From positions 1,178,001 to 1,242,000 of the forward strand of contig NZ_CP035704.1 in NCBI RefSeq assembly GCF_004168365.1: a stretch of DNA of 64,000 bases, read 5' to 3'. The notes below the pieces were generated by a model. That model searched no databases, was not told where the DNA came from, and saw only the letters and a list, made by a program, of their open reading frames with translations. Position numbers and translations under genes: made by a program. Each line of letters begins with the position of its first letter. Position 1 is the stretch's first letter. Positions 9,994-21,865 of the stretch are shown here, in pieces. This stretch comes from Pseudolysobacter antarcticus (GTDB lineage Bacteria; Pseudomonadota; Gammaproteobacteria; Xanthomonadales; Rhodanobacteraceae).

Positions 9994-10032
9994 TGAGACG
10001 CTAAGTCAAGTATCTGAGACGCTCAGTCAAGT
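9994..10032. promoter_or_regulatory. Tandem 18-nt direct repeat, candidate AraC-type operator
   Basis: TGAGACGCTAAGTCAAGT at 9994-10011 is repeated at 10015-10032 with one change (A to C at position 10). Start-to-start spacing is 21 nt, two helical turns, the arrangement classically bound by an AraC-family dimer through its two HTH motifs. It ends 26 nt from the start codon of the AraC-type gene and lies in the divergent intergenic region with the gene at 10165, so it could control either or both. Confidence 0.7.
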
Positions 10033-10053
10033 GGGCTTGTCCGAAGCTCAATA

Positions 10054-10070
10054 TACTTGTCGCGCAAGTA
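10054..10070. repeat. Short inverted repeat in the divergent regulatory region
   Basis: TACTTG (10054-10059) and CAAGTA (10065-10070) form a 6-bp inverted repeat around TCGCG. It shares the CAAGT element with the adjacent direct repeats, so it may be a further binding half-site pair. Function is speculative. Confidence 0.3.
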
Positions 10071-10164
10071 ATGTATCAAACGCGCCGTTGCAACGCAGGT
10101 CATGCCGGCTTGCTTGAGTATCCGCGCTGTCTGTTGCTTGCCGTGCTCATAGGGATGAACTGAT

Positions 10165-13091
<2,927 letters not shown>

Positions 13092-13362
13092 GCGGAGTGG
13101 AGGCAGGGTTCTCATGCGCAGGCGAATGGCCCGCCCTTCTCACCGCGCTGCTCGGACTCGCAGGCGGGGCGGAGCGCTATTCGAAATACCCTTCATCGAG
13201 AAGTCGGACCAACGTCGGAGTGTAGGGACCGTCCGCGATCACGCGTTGAATCATTGGCCGCGGCAGGGATAACGCTGTTGTCGCCTTCCCACACTAGATT
13301 CCGGATACGCCAAAAAAATAGCGATCGTCAGTGCGACGGCGAGGGATAATATCCTCGTAGAA
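13092..13362. other. Gene-free spacer between convergent genes
   Basis: About 270 nt between the ends of the glycine-rich protein gene and the cyanophycinase gene. I see no open frame with coding character, no hairpin with a T-run and no repeat. Confidence 0.5.
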
Positions 13363-14433
13363 TCAGTGCTGAGAAAATTCGCCATTGCTGACATTGCCGA
13401 TGCGGCTCGATGCCGGTTGTTCGACCGCGAAGGTCTTGAAATCCAGACCGCTGTGACTGTCGAGGCCGACGATGCGGATATCCGAAATGCTCAGTGGTTT
13501 GCCCGCGTGCAACAAGCTCGCCGCGTGTTGCGGCACCACCAGCCAGGCGCGCCCACGCGAGCCGGAATAAACACGAGCGTTGCCGTTCGCCTCAATGCAC
13601 AGCGCGGTATTTTCATCGATGCCGATGCCGTAGATGCGCGACTTTTTTTCCTGTGCGGCGAGACGCGTGACAAAAACGATCAATCGGCCGAGGCGCTTGC
13701 GTGCGCTGAAATGACTGTCGGTGATGACGTTGTCGAGCAACGGCAGATGCAGGAAATCCGTTTCCAGCGTGACTTCGCTGCCGAGCGGATCGTGCAACGC
13801 CGTGGTCGATTCCACGCTGCCGCCATCCAGCGCGCCGTAACTGTAATGGCCGAGAATCGCCAAGCCCGCACTGGTGCCGCCGAGCGGTTTGTGTGCACGC
13901 ACATGTTGTTCGAGCGCGGCGGACAGCGGCGTGCCTTTCCAGTCGCGGATGTAGTTGGCTTGATCGCCACCGGCGATAAAAATGCCATCCGCGTGCGCGA
14001 TGATTTCGAGTACGTGTTGGTCGCTGGCCGCGCCGCGATCATGAAATACCAGGGTTTCGACCGAGCTGATTCCGCCGAGCTCGTCGAACAGATATTTGTG
14101 ATAACTGTCGTTACCCGACACGCGCAGGATCAGCACATGACCGCCGCCGGATTTTGCGATGAACCAGCGGAATGCCGCATCGACATCGGCGCCGCCGCCC
14201 ATCAGCAAAAGCGCCGCTTCGGTCAACGCGGGCGGGCCGCTGCCGGTATTGCCAGTGGCGTAATAATCGTAACCGGCGCTGTGACGGTGTTGCGGCGCGG
14301 TTGAGTTGATCTGCGGTGTCGCCACGGTTTCGGGTGCAGCGGCAGCAATGTCTACTGCCTGCGCGCGGGCAATATTGAGCATGGCGAACACGATCACAAA
14401 ACACACGAATCCGAATCTGAGAATCTGCAGCAC
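13363..14433 (-). CDS. Exported cyanophycinase-like peptidase (S51 family)
   Basis: 356 aa from GTG 14433, chosen because AGGGGG precedes it at good spacing and it yields a clean signal peptide (RFGFVCFVIVFAMLNIARAQA); an ATG at 14484 is less likely. Family S51 marks: LLMGGG near the domain start, the FIAGGDQANY loop, and the nucleophile in GGTSAG (Ser188), followed by the ITDSHFSARKRLGRL segment typical of cyanophycinases. Cyanophycinase releases beta-Asp-Arg dipeptides from cyanophycin. No cyanophycin synthetase is visible, so an extracellular scavenging role, as for CphE-type enzymes, is likely (inference). Divergent from the amidohydrolase gene at 14797. Confidence 0.9.
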   Translation of the reverse strand: MLQILRFGFVCFVIVFAMLNIARAQAVDIAAAAPETVATPQINSTAPQHRHSAGYDYYATGNTGSGPPALTEAALLLMGGGADVDAAFRWFIAKSGGGHVLILRVSGNDSYHKYLFDELGGISSVETLVFHDRGAASDQHVLEIIAHADGIFIAGGDQANYIRDWKGTPLSAALEQHVRAHKPLGGTSAGLAILGHYSYGALDGGSVESTTALHDPLGSEVTLETDFLHLPLLDNVITDSHFSARKRLGRLIVFVTRLAAQEKKSRIYGIGIDENTALCIEANGNARVYSGSRGRAWLVVPQHAASLLHAGKPLSISDIRIVGLDSHSGLDFKTFAVEQPASSRIGNVSNGEFSQH

Positions 14434-14796
14434 GTTGCCCCCTGGCGTGAGTGCGATAACGGGTGTCACTTTGCCAGCAAGCACGCATTACGCCCAAAAG
14501 GGCCGGCATCCCGATCGCAAAACTATGCGCCAGTGGCGCGCAGAAATCTGCAGGCACCGATGGCTCTTGTCGTTGCGCAACAATTGCGGTACGCGAGCGA
14601 TGATGTCGCTTTGCGAAAGATTGTGGCGAAACTGCAACCGTGCGCGCCGAATCGGCATCAGTACTTGCGGCACAGCCCAAGCGTGGCGATACGCGCTAGT
14701 GTGCTCGTCTGGATTTGTCGCAGTCGTGTCTGGTCAGAAAGAAACATCCATCGGCGGCGTTTTTGGCCGTCCGGCATCCATTCGGGGAGTTCGATC
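14434..14796. other. Divergent intergenic region
   Basis: About 360 nt between the starts of the cyanophycinase and amidohydrolase genes, so it must hold promoters for both. I cannot pick out a convincing -35/-10 pair or operator. An open frame running through it into the amidohydrolase lacks coding character before 14797. Confidence 0.5.
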
Positions 14797-16923
14797 ATGC
14801 AATACAAAAAGTTGTTGGTGCTAGCCATAACCAGCCTGTTCGTATGCACGGTGCAGGCGAAACAAACTACGCGTTACGTGATTCTGGTCGACAACGGCAA
14901 AAAGGCCGGCGAACAAATTGTCGAGCGCGGCGACGACGGCCAGACCAAGGTGCATTACATCTTCAAGGACAACGGTCGCGGGCCGGAACTCGACGAAACA
15001 TTTCGAGTCGCTGCCGATGGCACGCTGAGCGAATATCAGGTCAAGGGCGCATCCACTTTCGGCGCCAAGGTCAACGAACATTTCAGCCGCAAGGGCGACA
15101 ACGCCAGCTGGTTGTCGACCACGGAAAAAGGCGCGACCACGGTCAGTGGTACGGCGTTATACATGCCGCTGAATTCGTCATTCGAAGTCGCATCGGTGGC
15201 GATCGGCGCACTCGCGCAACGCGCGGATGGCAAGCTGCCATTGTTGCCGGCAGGCACGCTCACGCAGCGCAAGATCGATGAAGTGGATGTCAGCCACGCC
15301 GGCAAATCCCAGAAAGTGCAGTTGCTCGCATTGACCGGGCAGGGCCTGTCGCCATCGTTTATTTGGGCCACCACCGGCGACAAACCGCGCATGTTCGCGC
15401 TGGTCGTGCCGGGGTATTTGCTCGCGATCGAAGAAGGTTATGAAGACGCCGGCAAGGTGCTCGACGCGCATCAGAAAATCGCCGAAGCGAATCTGCTCAA
15501 GGACATGGCCGCGCGTCTGCAACATCCGTTGAGCGGCCTCACCGTGGTGCGCAATGCACGCGTGTTCGATAGCGAAAAAGCCGAGCTTGGCGCTGCTTCC
15601 GATGTGTACGTACTGCGTGGAAAAATCACCGCCGTGCTACCGGCCGGATCGCCCAGCCAAGGCGTCGACAACGAGATCGATGCCGGCGGTCGCGTGATGT
15701 TGCCGGGCCTGTTCGACATGCACGCACACATGGGCCGCTGGGATGGCGGACTCGATCTAGCCACTGGCGTGACCAGCGTACGCGACATGGGCAACGACAA
15801 CCCCACCTTGCAGCAGATGCTCGATGAAACCGCGGCCGGACAATTGCTCGGTCCGCAAATCGTGCCGGCCGGATTTCTCGAAGGCGAAAGCAAGTTCTCC
15901 GCGCGCAACGGTTTTGTCATCTCGACCCAGCAGCAAGCGAAAGACGCGGTTGACTGGTACGCCGAGCACGGCTATCCGCAGCTGAAAATCTACAATTCGT
16001 TTCCGCACGATATGGTGCGTGAGACCGTTGCGTATGCGCACAGTCGCGGTCTGCGCGTGAGCGGCCATGTGCCGGCATTCATGCGGGCGCAGGATGTGGT
16101 GGAGCAGGGCTTTGATGAAATCCAGCACATCAATCAGGTGCTGCTGAATTTTTTCGTCACGCCGACCACCGACACGCGCAGCCTCGAACGTTTCCGTTTG
16201 CCCGCGGAAAAAACCGCCGGACTGGATTTCGATTCCAAACCTGTGCAGGATTTCATCGCGTTGCTCAAGCAGCATCAAACCGTGATCGATGCCACGCTTA
16301 CCACGTTCGATTTCATCCAGCAGCGTGATGGCGATATGTCGCAAGCCTATGCGTCTGTGTCTGAACACATGCCGCTGGATGTGCAGCGCGGATTTCGTGT
16401 CGCCAGCATGAATATTCCGGATGACAAAACCGCGAAGTTGTATGCGAAATCGTACGCCAAGATGATCGAATTCGTCGGACGCATGTATCGCGCCGGCATC
16501 CCGTTGGTGGCCGGCACCGACGCATTGCCGGGCTTCACCCTCCAGCGCGAACTGGAGCTGTATGTGCAGGCCGGACTCACGCCCGCGCAGGCGCTGCAGG
16601 TGGCGACACGCAACGGCGCGAAGTACACCCGCACCAGTGAACAACGCGGCAGTATCGCGCCCGGCAAGCTGGCCGACCTGCTGCTGGTCGATGGCGATCC
16701 AACCAGCAACATCAGCGACATCCGCAAGGTCGCGCTCGTGATCACGCAAGGCAAACTGATTTCGCCGAACGAAGTATTCGGCGAGCTCGGCATCAAGCCG
16801 TTCGTCGATAAACCGCCGGTGCTGCATGCAGTGGCGAAAGCGGTCGCAGAAACGTCTGAAACCAGAGGCAGCAACGGTGCGCCGAAAGTATTTGGCTCGA
16901 TCGCGCGCGAGGAAAAAGAATAG
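14797..16923 (+). CDS. Secreted metal-dependent amidohydrolase
   Basis: 708 aa from ATG 14797, preceded by GGGGAG and giving a signal peptide (YKKLLVLAITSLFVCTVQA). Residues about 20-245 are an uncharacterised beta-rich N-terminal domain. From about 260 it is an amidohydrolase-superfamily TIM barrel: metal ligands His309 and His311 in DMHAHMG, probable carboxylated Lys397 in LKIYNS, His424 in SGHVP, His444 in QHINQ and Asp575 in AGTDALPG. The end (GSIAPGKLADLLLVDGDP) is the standard composite domain. Such enzymes include imidazolonepropionase-like and Xaa-Pro dipeptidase-type hydrolases; the substrate is uncertain. It adds to the peptide/amide-degrading set here. Confidence 0.9.
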   Translation: MQYKKLLVLAITSLFVCTVQAKQTTRYVILVDNGKKAGEQIVERGDDGQTKVHYIFKDNGRGPELDETFRVAADGTLSEYQVKGASTFGAKVNEHFSRKGDNASWLSTTEKGATTVSGTALYMPLNSSFEVASVAIGALAQRADGKLPLLPAGTLTQRKIDEVDVSHAGKSQKVQLLALTGQGLSPSFIWATTGDKPRMFALVVPGYLLAIEEGYEDAGKVLDAHQKIAEANLLKDMAARLQHPLSGLTVVRNARVFDSEKAELGAASDVYVLRGKITAVLPAGSPSQGVDNEIDAGGRVMLPGLFDMHAHMGRWDGGLDLATGVTSVRDMGNDNPTLQQMLDETAAGQLLGPQIVPAGFLEGESKFSARNGFVISTQQQAKDAVDWYAEHGYPQLKIYNSFPHDMVRETVAYAHSRGLRVSGHVPAFMRAQDVVEQGFDEIQHINQVLLNFFVTPTTDTRSLERFRLPAEKTAGLDFDSKPVQDFIALLKQHQTVIDATLTTFDFIQQRDGDMSQAYASVSEHMPLDVQRGFRVASMNIPDDKTAKLYAKSYAKMIEFVGRMYRAGIPLVAGTDALPGFTLQRELELYVQAGLTPAQALQVATRNGAKYTRTSEQRGSIAPGKLADLLLVDGDPTSNISDIRKVALVITQGKLISPNEVFGELGIKPFVDKPPVLHAVAKAVAETSETRGSNGAPKVFGSIAREEKE

Positions 16924-16950
16924 CCGCACATAGCGACAAAGTTGCAAGAT

Positions 16951-16982
16951 CCGTCATTCCAGCTCGCTCGCTGGAATGACGG
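16951..16982. repeat. 13-bp perfect hairpin between convergent genes (REP-like or terminator)
   Basis: CCGTCATTCCAGC (16951-16963) and its exact complement (16970-16982) enclose the 6-nt loop TCGCTC. The GTCATTCC-containing palindrome resembles dispersed REP-type elements. It lies between the convergent amidohydrolase and esterase genes, so it could terminate transcription from both sides, but there is no T-run. Confidence 0.6.
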
Positions 16983-16991
16983 ACTGGCCAA

Positions 16992-17918
16992 TCAGGGAGT
17001 CACCGCCTTCGGGCAAAGATTACTCCACACCTGGGCCAGATTTGCTGTTGAATAGGTATGTCCGCCCGGCGGGCTGCCATCGCTGAATACGGTATAAAAA
17101 AGTGTCGTGTTCAGCACCCAGCCTGCCGCCTGAAATGCATTTTTGTCGCTGGCCGTATAACCGCCGGTATAGATGGAGTCGGCCATGCCGATATGGATAT
17201 CCAGCGGAATTTTGCGCGCGGCATTGGCCGGTACGCAGCTTTGCACCGTGTTGTAAGTCGGGCAGCCGGCCAAGGCCGCACCCGTGACGGCATAACCGGC
17301 GAACGAGTTTGCATTCACGCCAGCCCAGCCGGTAAGAACGATGTCGTCGAGCACTTCGCCGCCGGCTGAATATCCCCAGCCATACACGCGCGTAAGATCA
17401 ATGTTGTAGGCCGCTTCGGCATCGGTGATTGTATTGGCGATGATGTTGTAGTCGGACGGGCCGCCGCCGTTGACGTCGGGTTCGTTCCAGCCGCCATTGC
17501 TGTTCGTGCCCACCGGCGAGGCGATGATAAAACCTCGCGTATCGGCCAGCGTGCCCCAGTCGGTGCGCACCTGCTGCGCGGCCGTAGCCGACGTGCCGGG
17601 GCCACCTGCACCGTGCAAAACCACGATCAGCGGCCACGCCTGATTTGCCGCATAAGCGCTCGGAACGTACAGGTAATACGTTTGCAAACCGAGGCCGGTG
17701 ACCGCCACTTGCCGTGTGATATTTCCCGGCTGCGCGCCACCGCTGCCGTTCGAATGCAGTTGCGGAACCGCCACTGAGCCGAGCTCGAAACCGTTGACGA
17801 AAATCGCGTCGGGATGCGCACAGACCCAGCTCGGCAACACCACGCTCTGCGCGGCATGCGCACAGTTGGTGGCGACAAGCAGCGTGATCAAAACGGGATT
17901 TCGCAGAAGCTTGGACAT
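16992..17918 (-). CDS. Secreted polyhydroxybutyrate depolymerase-like esterase
   Basis: 308 aa from ATG 17918, chosen because it starts a signal peptide (SKLLRNPVLITLLVATNCAHA); the frame is open further upstream but lacks coding character. The mature N-terminus has HPDAIFVNGFE (Asn42 onward), the motif shared with two other exported proteins here. Then comes an alpha/beta-hydrolase of the PHB depolymerase/feruloyl esterase type: VLHGAGG oxyanion loop and GYSAGG nucleophile (Ser184), with a likely His in GGHTYS near the end. Likely cleaves ester bonds in polymers or side chains outside the cell; substrate unknown. Confidence 0.85.
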   Translation of the reverse strand: MSKLLRNPVLITLLVATNCAHAAQSVVLPSWVCAHPDAIFVNGFELGSVAVPQLHSNGSGGAQPGNITRQVAVTGLGLQTYYLYVPSAYAANQAWPLIVVLHGAGGPGTSATAAQQVRTDWGTLADTRGFIIASPVGTNSNGGWNEPDVNGGGPSDYNIIANTITDAEAAYNIDLTRVYGWGYSAGGEVLDDIVLTGWAGVNANSFAGYAVTGAALAGCPTYNTVQSCVPANAARKIPLDIHIGMADSIYTGGYTASDKNAFQAAGWVLNTTLFYTVFSDGSPPGGHTYSTANLAQVWSNLCPKAVTP

Positions 17919-18138
17919 GCCGACAGTATAGAGTTTGCCGACCCAGATGCCGATGTTTTGCCGATACGCATGGACAGCCACAACGCTTTCACGAGCGGCA
18001 ACGTGCATCGCACTGATCGCGCCGCTGTTCGAAGTGCATATCCACGCTAAACTAATCGCAGTTTTGTCAGCAATTGATCGCATATTCGCAGCGAGATTTT
18101 ATGCAACCGACTGATCAAGCTTGCACACAGGAGAACCC

Positions 18139-18405
18139 ATGAAGATTGTTTGTTTTTACGATATGGCGCCTGGGGCGCTAGCGAAAGTCGCCGCACATTA
18201 TCCCGCGCACCGCGCGATGCTGGACGAGTTTCATGCGCGCGGTGTGTTTATCGCCGCAGGGCCGCTCGGCAATCCGCCGGAAGGTGCGATGGCGCTGTTC
18301 ACCACGCGCGAGGCCGCCGAAGAATTCGCGACCAATGATCCGTTTGTTGTGCACGGGCTGGTCAGCCAGTGGCGACTGGTCGAATGGAACGCGGTATTTA
18401 TCTGA
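18139..18405 (+). CDS. YciI-like protein
   Basis: 88 aa, ATG preceded by AGGAG. The whole length fits the YciI/YCII fold: KIVCFYD strand 1, an internal HYPAHRAMLDEF helix, GVFIAAGPLG and a C-terminal EWNAVFI strand. YciI-type proteins are small ferredoxin-like-fold proteins with a conserved His-Asp pair; an enzymatic function is proven for very few. It is distinct from the longer DGPF-type YciI proteins at 34756 and 35260. It is followed closely by the interrupted acyltransferase gene. Confidence 0.85.
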   Translation: MKIVCFYDMAPGALAKVAAHYPAHRAMLDEFHARGVFIAAGPLGNPPEGAMALFTTREAAEEFATNDPFVVHGLVSQWRLVEWNAVFI

Positions 18406-19212
18406 GTTTTCGTACCGACGTTTATTCGAGCGAGTTCGCCACACCATGATTAAAAATGAAAAAAACCTCGATTGGATTCAATTGCTGAGAGGCGTCGCTG
18501 CTCTGCTTGTCGTGTTGACCCACGCCAGATACGCATTGCTGGGCACGGATAGCTTTCCGTTGGCGCAGCAGATATTCCTTCCGGGCGCGATGGGCGTGGA
18601 TCTTTTTTTCATCATCAGCGGTTTCATCATGTGTTACTCGACTGCAACTTCGGACGGTAGTTTGTCTTAGAGCCTGTTCAAAGTCTCAATCTATGAGACC
18701 GGCGTGCTGATACTGGCGGAATGAGATCAACCTATCCGAGTGACATCAGTCGCGCCCAGTTTGAGCAAATTCATCCTTTGCTGGAAAGCGCACGCAAGAA
18801 GACCAGCCCGCGTCGGGTGGATCTGTACGAGGTATTTTGCGCGGTCCGCTACCTCCTCAAAAGCGGCTGCCAGTGGCGCATGCTGCCCACGGAGTTTCCG
18901 AAATGGCGAACGGTGCATTCGTACTTTTCGATCTGGAGCGAGCCTGACGAGAACGGCATCAGCCTGCTGGAGCGGGCGTTAAAAAAATCAGGTGGGCGCG
19001 GTGCGTATCAAGCAGGGGCGCAACGCCATGACGAGCTTCTTGATCGTTGATGCACAAAGCGTAAAGAACACCGACACGGCGACGCATAAGGGCTACGATG
19101 CCGGCAAGAAGGTCTCGGGGATCAAGCGGCATATTGCCGTGGATACGCAGGGACTGCCTCACGCTATTGCGGTGACTATGTACTGGTCTAATTCTAACGG
19201 ACACCTCGATAG

Positions 19213-20390
<1,178 letters not shown>

Positions 20391-21865
20391 ACTGCCCTAG
20401 CGGGGTGTCCGAAATTAGTTGACCACTACACTACAGCGGAAGTCACCGATCGCAAGGGCGCCTTGCAGGCGATAGATCGATGTCAGGCAAACCTACATCG
20501 GGTACAAAGTGTCCTAGCGGATGGCGGCTACGTCGGCCAGCCCTTTGCCGAAGCGGTCCAAGGCGCCATCGGTGCCACCGTGCAGATCGCCCAACGCAAT
20601 GAATTGCATACCTTCGCCGTTATCCCGAAGCGGTGGGTGGTCGAGCGCTCCTTCGCCTGGTTGGAGAAATGCCGACGACTCTGGAAGAACTGCGAGCGCA
20701 AGCTCAATACCAGCCTCCAGTTCATTCACCTTGCCTTCCTCACGCTACTGCTCAAAAGACTTTGAACAGGTTCTTATGCCGCACGTTTTGCGATCAAGCG
20801 ATTTGCGCGAGTATGGCCAGTCTATGCGGTGGCGACACTGTTGTACGCGCTGGTGCTCAATGGGGGGCTCAGCTATTTCCATCAAGCGCCTAATCGGGCA
20901 ACGTTTTGGCATAGCATGGCGATGCTTCCTGCCGACCCCAGTTATGTCCCATATTTCTCGCTGACCTTACCGGTTGGCTGGACGCTTGAGTTCGAGATGT
21001 ATTTTTACGCCATCTTTGCCATGAGCCTGCTGTTCAAGCGACTGCGCTGGTTTGTGTTGGTATCGTGGGTGCTGCTGACGGTGATATTGATTCCGTTAGG
21101 TTGGAGCAGTTTGAGCATGGATGTGACGGCAAATCTGAATTACCCGGTTGGCTACATGAATATCGTTACCAGCCCCTTCGTTCTGGAGTTTCTGGCCGGC
21201 GTAGTCATTGGCTGGCTGTATCTGTCGGATCGAGTCAGAATTAGCAACCGCAAGGTTGCTTATCACGTGCTGGGTCTGGGCGTGGCATTTGCGATCTGGT
21301 GCATTTATGGGGCGGTGACAGGGATGCATGGGCCAACCAACTGGGGCTGGCCCATTGCGATTATGGTCTTGTCGATGGCGATTACCAGCAAGACGATTGA
21401 GATTTCGGTGCCCCGTTTTTGCATGTGGCTGGGAACAATTTCTTATTCCCTCTACCTCACACACCTGATTTCACAGGGTCTGATCACGCGCTGGCTCGTT
21501 GCGCTCGGTCAGGCGCCGTCGGCGCACGCCTGGGCTTACATCTTCATTTCGACAGCCTTTGCATTGTCGTTCGCTGCCCTGTCGCATCACTATCTGGAGC
21601 AGGGCCTGGCGAATTTAATGCGTAACTGGATGCTTAAGGCGATTCCCGCCGGCGCGTCGCGAGTCAGGCCGACGGATATCAAAGACGCGCCGTCTTCCGC
21701 AATTTTTCCAATACCTAAAACTGGCGTTGGACTAGTTGAAGCAAGGGAAGCTTGAACGCAGAACGGAGGAAGGTGATGGAACTGTGTCCAGGATTCCCGG
21801 TCTTGCAAAAAAATCCGAGTCGCGACGAGATCTTTTCCAGCATTTCCCACGCTTGAGTTCTGCCG

